Shown here piece after piece: positions 21,276-32,084 of a stretch of 64,000 nt of DNA (positions are counted from its first letter, which is position 1; every line of letters starts with the position of its first letter). A program made the position numbers and the translations under genes. The notes beneath the pieces were generated by a model that was given only the letters and a program-made list of their open reading frames with translations, had not been told where the DNA came from and did no database searches. Source of the stretch: Stenogyne calaminthoides (taxonomy: Eukaryota > Streptophyta > Magnoliopsida > Lamiales > Lamiaceae); NCBI GenBank assembly GCA_037126765.1, contig JBBCBC010000032.1:2542001-2606000 (forward strand), written 5' to 3'.

Positions 21276-23456
21276 ACTTGTTCAGCAGCAGCAGCAGTAG
21301 CATTGAGTACACAATTCACTAAATCCTCCGCAGCCTCATTCACAGCATCTTGAACAACATCCTCAACCTCTTTGTTTTCAGCATCATTTTGATCATCTTG
21401 TGCAGCAGCACCATCATCATCCTCAGCAGCATTATCATCAGCATGGCCAGATGGACCAGCTCCATCATTACTATCATCATCAGGACCATCATCAGGTGAT
21501 CCTCCCCCTGTTGGAGCAGAAAGCAGGCTTCTCCAAAAGGTTTGTTGTTTAAGTAGAGCATCTATGTTCTGCTGGATGGATTGAATTTGATCAGTAATGA
21601 AACAATTTGTAAAATGAACAGAGGGTGTACCATCTCTTCTGGTTATTGTATAAGGAATGTTGCCAACAGGATAGGCAACATTTTCGGCTTGCGGTGCAGC
21701 ATCTTCCAAGAGTAGATCAACAGTGCGGTTTCCAGACCTCAGCACATGTGAGATACCAAAACTTGACACATAAACACTGATCCTCTCACCTCTAGGTCTC
21801 TCAAACTCCAGTCTATCCAAGAGTTGACATATCAAGCTTGGATATGGCAGAATGATTCCTTCAGAGTGTTTACCAGCATAGGATACAATGTTGTCAAATA
21901 TGATTTGACCCATGTTGAACTTGTTCAGGTGTACAATCTTGTACAACAAGAATGCATGTTCCTTGGTTAACATAGTAGAATTCTTGGAAGGCAACCAATT
22001 AGAGACTAGCAGCTTATGCATCACAGAGTATAAAGAGGTCAGTTTTGCAGCAGAAAATTGTAAAGTCCAAACAAAATGTCTACCACCAGTGATGACAGAC
22101 ATCACTTCCCCTATGTCCAATTCTCCAGAAGCATCTTCCATTTGTCTAGTTTTCAGAAAGATGTTTATAATCCTAGGGGTAATGGTAACAACATTGTATC
22201 TAAACCTTACTTTCCCATAATTTGTAGACTGCCTATTCTCACAACTCTTCTTCAAATTCGCATAAAATTCAGCAACCCAAGCAACATAACAAGGTTTAGC
22301 ATATTGCAGAGCATGTAACAGAGATCTACTCTCAAGAAAACCTATCAGATTTTGAGCTTCAAAATCAGGCATTTTGATTATCCTTTCATCCACAATGAAC
22401 CTCTTAAGCATGGATTTAACAACAACAGATTTTCTATCATGCTCAACCTTATCATCTGAGTCGGAGTCAGAATCCATTACCTCATCAAAGAGTTGATCAA
22501 ACTCATCATCAGTTTGATTGTCAACAGACTCATCTTCCTGTACATCAGCTTCATCATCTTCTTCAAGGTTTTCTTCCTCCACATCCATTTCTTCCTCAGA
22601 CTCATCTGTCTCAGCTTCATCTTTCTCAGATTCCTCTCTCTCAGAATCATCTCTTTCAACATTTTCAGATGGTTCTGCAACATCAGGAGCAGCATTCACA
22701 GATGGTTCATTTCTCCTTTTAGTTCGTTTCTCTTTCTTTGCCATCAATTCCTCCATGGTTAAGTCATCATCTGAGTCTTTTGGCTCAGCAACAGGAACAT
22801 CTGGAACAACCATTTCTTCATCTGAATCCTCTACAGTGATAGGATCATCAACACCACCATCAATCCCACTTAGGACGTTTTCCAGTGTAATCTACTTTCT
22901 TTCCAAGGTTCCTCTGTGAGACTCTCCTCTTTCCCCATTTTCTACCACCTCTTTTTGGAGCCAATTGCTTCTTTCTCAACCGAATGTTCTTGAGTTTCTC
23001 CCCCATTCCTTCAGAATCAAAGGAATCACCTTTGTCCATCTCAACATCGGTCGTTTGAACAGGGTTTGGAGAAGGTTCATCAGGAATTTCTATGGCTAAG
23101 GGTTTAGCAGAAAGATCAACAAAGTCATTAATGTTTACTTGTCTTTTGCCAACAAAAACATCAGGAAGAACATGAAGATTTTTCTCGAGCATTTGTTCGA
23201 TGATCAGTCGAATTAGAGATTGATGGGTATCTTCAGGAAATTCGTACGGAGTGGGTTTTGGTACGGATGAAGACGATGATCCACCAACATTAGTGGAATC
23301 TTACTCTGGGTTTTGAGCGACCATTTCAACAAGAAGATTCAAAGGGTTTGAATTTTCTGGTGAAGAAGGAGTAAAAGGAAGGTTTTCTACAGATGAAGGG
23401 CTCGCGTGTTTGAGTGAATGATATGGGAAGTCTGAAGGGTGTGTATTATCAGCCAT
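21276..23456 (-). pseudogene. Element B envelope-like protein (truncated by element A, two frame lesions)
   Basis: The minus-strand start is ATG at 23456 (MADNTHPSDF). A stop at 23301 and a frame slip near 22862 interrupt an otherwise continuous protein. The first part is Pro/Ser-rich, then a basic stretch (LRKKQLAPKRGGRKWGKRR). From 22813 a long acidic Asp/Glu tract follows (about residues 45-125 of that piece), then a globular domain of about 220 residues (AKPCYVAWVAEFYANLKKSC, GGRHFVWTLQFSA, YPSLICQLLDRLEFERPRGE) that matches the plant retroelement envelope-like / putative transposon protein domain, then a second acidic Asp/Ala tail. Native sequence ends at 21276. The last 23 codons of the open frame are read from A's LTR. 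No membrane segment is visible within the called protein. The cellular role of this protein is not established. Confidence 0.85.
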
Positions 23457-24372
23457 CCCACCACTTTTCTGTCCAATCATAATAAACCAAGCAATTAAAA
23501 AAAATGAAATCAGAAAATAGGAGGAAAAATGAAGTAAATGACCGAAAATAGTGCAATAATATAAGTAAAAATCAACAAACCTCAAATCCTAAGTGCAACT
23601 CAAAATGTTCTCAGCATACAAGGAACAACAACAGTGAATAATTGAAATAAATAGAGAAGAGAGGGAAGTTATTACACAAAAACCACCACAAAATCAAAAC
23701 ATAGTGGGGCAAAATAACCACCCACTAAACTTGAGTGATCGTGTGTTGTGTAAACAGCCGCCAAAAGCAATTTTGGAAACAAAAAGGACCATTTCCAACT
23801 TAAATAAACACAATTCAGATTTAAATAACATGTTTGACCGGGAAGTCAACTTAAGAAGAAATTTAAACAAATCATGTATGATAGATAAAGTTCGAATCAC
23901 ATAAGATTTCACAAAATGTCGGCACACATATATCTCAACACTCAATTTTGCATGAAATTCATCATCAAAGTGTTGCATATTTTGAAATTTTCTTTTAAAA
24001 ACATGTTCACATTGATCCATCTTTTCAAAAGAGAACATTGTAGTCGCGAGCTCCGTGCCCCATAGTTACTCAATGGATTATGAACAAACATGGATGTATA
24101 TTTAATCACCTTTTGAAAAGAGAACATCGTAGTAGCGAGCTCTGTGTCCCATAGTTACTCAGTGATTACACATCTAAGTTGTGTTTTATTTTTCAATGCA
24201 TTTAAGAGATATATGTCCAGGACTCTGTATCTAAACCATGATTCAACAATAAGATCATAACACTATCATTTAAAGTTCAAACATAAGCAAAACAGGAGAT
24301 AAACACGTTATCAGAACCACAATGTTGCTTCAAATGTTGTGAAACATTTGTTACAACATCTAGTGTTTATGT
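23457..24372 (-). other. Element B pol-env intergenic leader with direct repeat
   Basis: About 900 bp between the pol stop (24373) and the envelope-like ATG. An imperfect direct repeat of about 57 bp occurs at 24021-24076 and 24109-24167 (core words agagaacat, gcgagctc, ccatagttactca). Just upstream of the ATG, on the minus strand, a T-rich stretch ends in ttggacag (about 23469-23476), a good splice-acceptor context 12 bases before the start codon, with a donor-like gag/gtttgt near 23580. A spliced subgenomic mRNA for the envelope-like ORF is plausible but unproven. Confidence 0.55.
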
Positions 24373-24373
24373 T

Positions 24374-26718
24374 CAGATATAGCAAAGACCAAGAGATTTT
24401 CTAAGTGAAGAAAACCTCTCATTATCAAGGGTTTTTGTAAAAATATCCGCAAGCTGTTTTTCAGTAGAAATGTGTTCTAACTTCACAATTTATTTCTCTA
24501 CAAGATCTCTTATAAAGTGATGTCTTATACTAATATGCTTAGTCAAAGAATGTTGCACATGATTCTTGGAAATATTGATAGCACTAGTGTTATCACAATA
24601 AATAGTCAAAATACCACTTTCCAACCCATAATCATCAAACATCTTTTTAAGCCAAAGCAGTTGAGTGCAGTAACTTCCAGCAACAACATATTCAGATTCA
24701 GTTGTAGATTGTGAAACACAATTATGTTTCTTACTGTGCCAGGATATAATGTTGTTTCCCATGTAGAAACATCCTCCACTAGTACTTTTTCTATCATCAC
24801 AATCACCTGCCCAATTTGCATTACTATAGCCAACTAAGGAGCAATTAGTATCCTTTGAGTACCAAATACCTAGATCACATGTTCCAGCTACATATCTTAT
24901 AATTCTTTTCACAGAATTAAGATGTGATTCCTTAGGATTAGCTTGATATCTAGCACAAAGACAGACACTATACATAATATCGGGCCTACTAGAAGTTAAG
25001 TACAAAAGACTTCCAATCATTGATCTATACAAAGTAGGATCAACATCTTTTCCAATCAAGTCTTTACTCAACTTTTGAGTTGAACCCATAGGGGTTTTCA
25101 TAGTTTTAGCAGTTTCAAGACCAAACATTTTCACCAAATTCTTAGTATATTTGTTTTGAGAAAAGAAAATATCATCTTTCATTTGTTTGATTTGAAGACC
25201 TAAAAAGAAATTCAGTTCTCCAACCATGGACATTTCAAAGGTACATATCATTTCTTTCACAAAACTCTCAAGCATAACATTACAAGTTGAACCAAATACA
25301 ATATCATCAACATATATTTGAGCAACCATGATATCATTCTCAGAATTTTTAATAAACAAGGTTCTATCAGCTTCACCTCTCAAAAATCCAAACTCAAGTA
25401 AAAAATCAGTAAGTCTACCATACCAAGCTCTAGGTGCTTGTTTTAGACCATACAAAGTTTTCTTTAACTTGTAAACATGATCAGGAAATTCCAGATTTTC
25501 AAAACCTTTAGGTTGTTCAACATAAGATTCATCATCCAGAATACCATTTAAGAAGGCAGCTTTAACATCCATTTGATTCAAGTTAATGTTAATGAAACAT
25601 GCAATAGCAAGAAGTAATCTAATAGATTCAATTTTAGCAACAGGAGCAAATGTTTCATCAAAGTCTATTCCTTCAATCTGAGTATATCCTTGAGCAACCA
25701 ATCTAGCCTTATTTCTCACAATATTACCAGATTCATCAGTTTTATTCTTGAAAATCCATTTTGTTCCTATGACATTAATATTAGAATTAGGTTTAGGTAC
25801 AAGTGTCCAAACATCATTTCTTTCAAACTGATTAAGCTCTTCATGCATAACATTTATCCAATTTTCATCATCAAGAGCTTCTTTCACATTTTTAGGCTCA
25901 ATTTCAGAATGATAACACTCAAAAGATACCTGATTGCATATGGATGACATGCAAACTGATCTTACAAGGTTATTGATATGAATACTCATTCTTCTTCTAG
26001 TTTGTACACCAGTGGTAGCTTCTCCAATTATCTGATCTGATTGATGACTTTTCATTACATTTGTTGAGGGAACCAAATATTTAGGATATTGTGAATCTTG
26101 TGACAGATTTTCAGTATTTGAACTTTTGGGTAATGTTGCATCAGATGTTGAAGGAACATTCTGATTCTGATCAACATTTTTACTATCTTCAGTGTCATCA
26201 GTATTTCTGGATACTTCTATCAAATCTAATACATTATCTTCAGCACTTTTACCTGCAAGAATTGCAAGTTCATCAAATACCACATTTGCAGATTCTTGCA
26301 TTGTATCAGTTCTCAAGTTATAGATTCTATATGCCTTGCTATTCTTAGAATATCCTAAGAAAAATCCTTTATCACTCTTAGAATCAAACTTGTGCAACAG
26401 ATCTCTATCATTCAAAATGTAACAAACACAACCAAACACATGAAAGTATTTTAAATTTGGTTTCTTGTTATTCAGAATCTCATAGGGAGTACAATTACTA
26501 CCAGAATGAATATAGACTCTATTCACAATGTGACAAGCAGTTTTTAAAGCATCAGCCCAGAATTTCTTAGAAAGACTTTTTGAGGTTAGCATAACTCTTG
26601 TCATTTCTTGCAAAGTTCTATTCTTTCTTTCAGCAATTCCATTCTGTTGAGGAGTTTTAGGTGAAGAAAACTCTTGCAAAATACCTTTCTTTTCACAAAA
26701 ATTAGTAAACAAACTGTT
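24374..26718 (-). pseudogene. Element B pol: integrase C-terminal part, reverse transcriptase, RNase H
   Basis: A 740-codon open frame (26712-24490). Residues 18-33 hold PQQNGIAERKNRT (integrase third catalytic residue, E28). RT spans about 275-520, with KARLVAQGYTQIEGIDFDET, QMDVKAAFLNG and the active YVDD at 467-470. RNase H follows. Its first catalytic Asp, in the usual SDADWAG box, reads SNANWAG (N631), and the later acidic residues E674 (STTESEY) and D707 (YCDNTSA) remain. A stop (TAA) at 24487-24489 falls before the last 38 or so codons, which continue in frame to a TGA at 24373. A second stop at 26717-26719 separates this piece from the integrase core. Both look like single-base changes from Glu codons. 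Confidence 0.92.
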
Positions 26719-27373
26719 TTAAAATTCTCTTCCATGATCAGACCTTATCCTACTGATCTTTAAACATAAAACAGTTTTAAACCTTTTGTAAAGAATTTTG
26801 AACTCAGAAAAGGTATCTGATTTTTCTTTTAGAAAAATAACCCAAGTATATCTAGAAAAATCATCTACAAGAACATATGAATACCTCTTTCCACCTAAAC
26901 TTTCAGTTTCCATAGGACCAATTAGATCCATATGAATAAACTCACAACACCTGTTTGTTGTACATGCTGACAACATTTGATGTGTTGTCCTCACTTGCTT
27001 ACCTTTTTGGCATGGTCCACAGATTTTTCCTTTTTCAAAGTTAAGATCTGGTAAACCAACAGTAGCACCTAGTCTATGCAATTTCTGGATACTTCTGTAA
27101 TTAACATGACAAAGTTTTTGATGCCACAAGAAAATATCATATGCTTTAGCACTTTTACAAGTATGATTCGAACCAATCAAATAGCAATTATCAGCAGATC
27201 TTTTGCCAGTCATTAAGCAATCATCATTTTTATCAAACACATAGCATGAATTCTTTGTCAAACTTTACATGTAAATCATCATCACATAACTGACTAATAC
27301 TAATCAGATTAGCAAGTAAACCTTTTACATGTAACACATTTGTCAACTTTGGAAAATCAGGAACATCCAATAT
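26719..27373 (-). pseudogene. Element B pol: pre-integrase and integrase core
   Basis: Open on the minus strand from 27261 to 26719: pre-integrase wording, then the zinc module (WHQKLCHVNYRSIQKLH and CGPCQKGKQ), then the core with FIHMDLIGPM (first Asp), VDDFSRYTWV and RIRSDHGREF (second Asp). It ends at a stop codon directly after GREF, beyond which the frame resumes at 26712. 27262-27373 joins it to the protease but is interrupted by stops. Inactive as read. Confidence 0.9.
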
Positions 27374-27871
27374 TCATTTTCCAACAAATTTACCTTTTGA
27401 ACCACCATCATATGTAACATGACCTCCATCACAAGATGTGTAGTTAGACAGATAGTTAATTTGACCAGTCATGTGTCTAGAACAACCACTATCAAAGTAC
27501 CAAGATCTAGGAACACATGCTTTCAAAGATGTATAAACAACATTACATAACATGTTCTTATGAATCAACTTTATAGTGTTGTTAACCTGTTTTATAGGGT
27601 GTTCAATTTTATTAGGTAAAACAATTCCAGCTTTTAAGTCTCTTCTTAACTTAGAACAATATGGACGAATATGACCTACTCCAGCACAATAAAAACAGAC
27701 ATACTCTTTAAACAAACCATCAGATTTATTTTGTTTACCTTTCAAAGATTTAGGCAAGAAAGTTCCAGCATTTACAAAAGAAATAGGTTCACATGATAAA
27801 GGAGTATTTTCAAAAGTTTTCACAAAGCCAAGTCCAGCATTATCAGATCTACCAATCATAATATGCCCCAT
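27374..27871 (-). pseudogene. Element B gag end with zinc knuckle, and protease
   Basis: One 165-codon frame. A CCHC zinc knuckle lies at residues 58-71 (CFYCAGVGHIRPYC) and is complete. About 55 residues later comes the protease signature WYFDSGCSRHMTG. A stop at 27374 ends the frame shortly after. It overlaps by 23 bases, in another frame, the upstream gag piece, so one frame shift is present at about 27860. Confidence 0.88.
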
Positions 27872-29352
27872 TCAATTCATTAGTGCTTGCAGAAAACTTT
27901 TTAAAACTTAGAGTAGTGCACTTAAGTTCATCTTTCAAAGAAGAAATTTCCACATCTTTTCTAGTTAAAAGAACTTCAAGCTTCAAAAGATTTTCTTTCA
28001 AATCTGAATTTTCTAAAGATAAGGAACTCAACACCTGTTTTTGAGTTTCTAAATCAGTTTTAAACTTCAGATATTCAGAGTCACAATCAACAGATTTTGA
28101 TGTTTCAGCATTCAGAATAGTTCCAGCAAAACAGTTTATCTCAGAGTTATTTTGACTGAATGTTGTTTCAGATGTTGTATGAATATCTGAATCTGCTTCA
28201 GACCAATAATCATCGAGATCATCATCAAATGTATCATCATAAACTATTCTAGCAGACATAGCACTTAGCTCACATTTACCAGAATCAGTTTCATCTTCAG
28301 AATCATCACTTAAGGTAACATTAAAGTTCATTTTCTTCCTAAGCATAGTATTAGCACATTCATTAGCATAATGACCATATCCAGAACATGCATCACATTT
28401 AACCTTTTTCTGTACTTAGGATCATATTTGAACTTGTTATCCTTATTGAATTGTCTAGGTTGATTGAAACTAGAAGACTGACTTGGAACAAGCTTTTTAT
28501 CAGAGGGAGAAGAGTTTTGATTAAACTTATCTTTTGATTGAAATTGACCATTTGGTCTTCTGAACTTTCCTTTTAGAAAAGATTTGAATTGCTTAGTGAT
28601 GAGAGCAAATTGTTCAGAAACATTTTCATCACATAAATCAGAAACATCATCATCAGAATCAACTTCAGTCACATAAGGATGTTTACCAACATTATCAGAA
28701 GTTTCACCTCTAAAAGTAAGTACTTTCTTATCTTTATCTTTCTCATGTTTATCATCATCTAACATATTTGAGTTAATCTCAATAAATCAGTGTTCTTAGC
28801 CTCTTCTATTGCACATATTTTAGCATCATATCGTTTAGGAACAGTTCTAAGTATTTTATTAACTAACCGAGTGTTGAAAATTGGATCACCAAGTGAGTGT
28901 GACTCATTAGAAATCTCACTTATCCTTTCATTGTATGATGAAATGTTCTCATCATCTTTCATCTTTAAGTTTTCAAACTTGGTTCCCAACATTCCGAGTC
29001 TAGTTCTTCGAACACTTTCTGATCTTTCACAATGTTCCTGCAATATATCCCATGCATCCTTAGAAGAAACACAGTTAGATATCAGTTTAAACATAGTAAA
29101 AATTGCATTAAGGGCTTTAGAATTGAAATTGGCCGATGTGCATTCATCATTGGACCAATCAATCTCCCTTTTGACTTGTGAATCACCATCATTATCATCA
29201 ACCGTCTTTGGTGGATTCCAACCAGACAACACACTACGCCATGCTTTCTCATCTATAGACTTAATATACATGCACATTTTAGGTTTCCAGTATGGGTAAT
29301 TTGATCCATCCAAAATTGGAGGTTTTAAAGAAGGAGTCAGTGGATAATCCAT
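27849..29352 (-). pseudogene. Element B gag (three frames)
   Basis: Start chosen at ATG 29352 (MDYPLTPSLKPPILDGSNYP), shortly inside the primer site. The first piece (to 28759) is the Copia gag core (YPYWKPKMCMYIKSIDEKAW, then LGTKFENLKMKDDENISSYN). The second piece (28765-28328) is Asp/Lys/Ser-rich. The third (28346-27849) has an acidic stretch and a helical coiled-coil-like part (LETQKQVLSSLSLENSDLKE). A CCHC box (CDACSGYGHYANEC) is encoded across the join of pieces two and three near 28350-28400, showing that a single-base indel there broke one continuous protein. A second break lies at about 28760. Confidence 0.88.
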
Positions 29353-29394
29353 TACAAAACACACACTTTAAACACATGAGTGTATCAAGTTTAT

Positions 29395-29408
29395 GGCTCT
29401 GGCGCCAA
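29395..29408 (-). other. Element B primer binding site
   Basis: On the minus strand, two bases after the presumed LTR end, the sequence reads TGGCGCCAGAGCC. TGGCGCC directly inside an LTR is a usual primer-site start, but differs from the initiator-Met type of elements A and C. I cannot assign the priming tRNA by eye. Confidence 0.7.
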
Positions 29409-29409
29409 C

Positions 29410-30168
29410 TGAAAGTGTATGTGCGTGTATTTTCAGAGTGTTGTTGAAAATGTTGTGAAACATGTAAAACAACATATGACAGCGGAAGTTTAAAAATGCA
29501 GTGCAAAGGATTTCCAAAATTGTGTATAGTCTATAATAAGACTATACGAACCTCATGGTTAAAAACATCACTATAACAAGTAGTGAGATACACACGAATC
29601 TCTTACAAGATCCTAAAAGATGTAGTGAAAAACCACACACCAAAAATCAATCTATTCAATCAAGTAACTGGTGATCTTATTCAACCTAAAACTTGATCTA
29701 CTAAGACAAACACAATACTGATGGGAAATGTTGGGATACACTCGACCAGTACAAATAGGCATAGCATCGACCCTCACACTTCACTCACGGTTGTGTCTCG
29801 GATGCTACTCTCTTAAGTTTGGAGTAGAGCAAATGGGATTTCACTTTAACTCAAACTTGAATGTCGACCAATGCAGTCTATTTATAGACATTCGGACCAA
29901 CGACATTTTCCTATCCACTTGGTGTGGACAGCCTTGAAGATCTCCTCCACTATCTCCATGATCTTGGTGTAACCACCCATGATCTTTATATTCTTACTCC
30001 ATCAGTGCAACCGCTTGACAATAGCTGAAATTATCTTCATCCTGCAATGTAGGAAACATAGAAAAACACATCTAATAAAACGGAGTCAATGTTAGGAGAA
30101 AGGGCAAATTTAAGATGTTGTGCAGAATGTTGTCCAACATCTGGAACAACATCCGTGCAACATCAACA
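29410..30168 (-). repeat. Element B 5' LTR (about 760 bp, outer end estimated)
   Basis: The inner end is fixed at 29410 (TGAAAGTG on the + strand, CACTTTCA on the minus strand) by the adjoining primer site. On the minus strand a TATA box (TATAAATAG, + 29878-29888) lies about 280 bp from the proposed start, leaving about 460 bp of R-U5. The outer end is placed at ...CATCAACA (30168), giving TGTTGATG on the minus strand, but no second LTR is available to confirm it. Words of the type ATGTTGT / ACAACAT recur many times in it (30117-30168, 29436-29478). Confidence 0.75.
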
Positions 30169-32084
30169 TTTATGTTAGAACATTTGATACTCTCTAATGA
30201 ACTAACTAATTTTTGTTTTCATTAAACAACTAATACTATTGAAAGAATACACACGAAATGCAAATCAGTTGCACAACACAACTTTCTCGTCAATCGCCAT
30301 TGCCACCAGCCCATCCCACCACACTACAAATCAACACTCATCTTCGCAAAAATATCACAAAATTAAAATCAAATTCGATATCTTTTTATCACGTAGATCA
30401 ATATCAAACACATAAAAATAATAATTTATGTAGCCTATAAACTCCAGTATGATTTTCACTGCATCTTCAATGTGATTTTGTTGAATTTCTGGGGTGATTT
30501 TGGAGGGGGGAGGGGGAACGAGGGTTCCATTTTTAAACCAAGCAATAGTTTGTAGATGATTTAAAAAATTAAAAATATACATATAATTCATATATAATCT
30601 AAATTTATGTTAAATCGAAATAAATAAATAATATATATAGTCTCATATATTTTAAAATAAAAAAAATATTTTCAAATAAAGTAATAATTTATGTATAATC
30701 TAAAAATATTAAAAAAATATAGACTCTCTAATATCAAATGGAATTTAAAAATGTTAATTATATTTTTATAAATCTTAATTATGAAATTATGCTTAATATT
30801 TTATGAATTATAAATTAATTATATAAATGTAAATCTCAAATTTACATTAAATAAATTATAAATTAATTATAAAGGTGTAATTAATAAATTATAAATTAAT
30901 TTAGGAAAAATTTGAAAATTATAGTAAAAAAATAAAAAATTGATTTTTTTTGGACCAAATATGCAATTTTATGGGACCAAATCTGCAATTTTTTAGGACC
31001 AAATCTGCAGTTAACGGTGCGTATGACTGACTTCCGTTAGAAATGAACGGAAAATTTTATGGGACCAAAATTGTCGAAAAAAGGACCATTTTATAATTGA
31101 CACATTCTCTTAGAACCAAAAGTGCAATTTACCCTAATAGGATACATATATTTTATTTTTTATATCTACATTTAAAAATAGAAAGGATCCATATTCATAT
31201 ATAGAATAGGTATATCTGAAAATAATATATAAAGTTAGGGTTATATTTTTACGGTTACCATCAGTCACTACGACAAAAAATTAATTGACTAGGAGTGCAA
31301 TAAATTACTTGATCTCACTCCTTTCAACGTAATGATTAATGTTTGATAAGGTCTTATATACCATGTGTACGGTGCAATTTTATTTTTTAGCGCAACGATG
31401 CACTCCTTTGTTATTTTAAAAATATACGACTTGCATTAAAACATATTATATTGAAACATGTAACTTGTGTATATTTCAACATAACAAGTTATATGTTTCC
31501 AAAATATATAGAATTAATAACTCTCTACTACAAAGTTTTTAACAAAAAGACTCTAAGGTACAAAGTATCTTTAAAGTGACTTTAAGATACAATTTATACC
31601 AAAAATACACCTTATCTCATTTTTGTATGTATTCATAATTTTATTTTTTTGTTTTGACCAAGTACACATTTTGTGAAAGTACATATTATTTTGGGAAAGT
31701 GTAAATTCGAAATACAAATTTTATAAAATCTAAATTTTAAATTAAATTATATAAAAATTTACAATTAATAAAAAGTGGAATAAAATAAAAAAGACGAAAG
31801 TGCTATAAATTAAAAAAACTGCACTCCAAAATTGGCCTAGTAGTGCAGAAAATTAAAAAAACTGCACTCCAGAATGCGTCAGAAGTGCAGAAAACGTGTC
31901 AGAAGTGCAAAAAACGGACAGAAGGACAACTTAGACTTTTTAACCATATTTTTGTATCTTAGAGTTAAAATAAAGTTACTTTGTACCTTAGAGTCACTTG
32001 GGGAGTGACTTTGTACCTTAGAGTCACTCCCCCAAATATATATGGAGTGTATAATGGACCTAGCTAGTGTATATTAGATATCGG
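30169..32084. other. AT-rich intergenic stretch with two repeat fragments
   Basis: No gene is visible. 30540-30930 is extremely AT-rich. 30948-31135 carries a repeat built from words such as 'gggaccaaat-tgcaatttt' in both orientations, the type of terminal sequence common in small plant DNA elements. 31540-32035 carries an inverted repeat annotated separately. A short ORF at 30258-30440 has no recognisable content. Confidence 0.6.
31540..32035. repeat. Palindromic MITE-like repeat ('gactctaaggtacaaa' family)
   Basis: Left arm words actctaaggtacaaagtatct (31549-31569) are mirrored on the right by tactttgtaccttagagt at about 31977-31994 and again near 32014-32030. The interior holds two copies of an 'actgcactcca-aattgg/atgcg' word and 'agaagtgcag' repeats. 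A related small palindrome lies at 54768-54950. Confidence 0.55.

Larger units (their letters stand above)
21276..30168 (-). mobile_element. SIRE-like Copia retrotransposon B (3' end outside window)
   Basis: Minus-strand element seen from its 5' LTR (about 30168-29410) through primer site, gag, pol and an envelope-like ORF that is cut at 21276 by element A. The envelope-like ORF downstream of pol is the hallmark of the SIRE-type Copia lineage. The rest of that ORF and the 3' LTR must lie left of the window start, beyond the far end of element A. The outer LTR end is estimated, because the second LTR and the target duplication are not visible. Confidence 0.9.

Noticed and set aside
22518..22919. 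133-codon serine-rich ORF on the + strand
   Set aside because: It is the antisense of the acidic Asp/Glu tract of the envelope-like ORF (GA-rich codons read as TC-rich).
23457..23585. Hydrophobic N-terminal extension of the envelope-like protein as a signal peptide
   Set aside because: The stretch is T-rich, ends in a splice-acceptor-like cag, and the downstream ATG has a better context. It more likely reads an intron.
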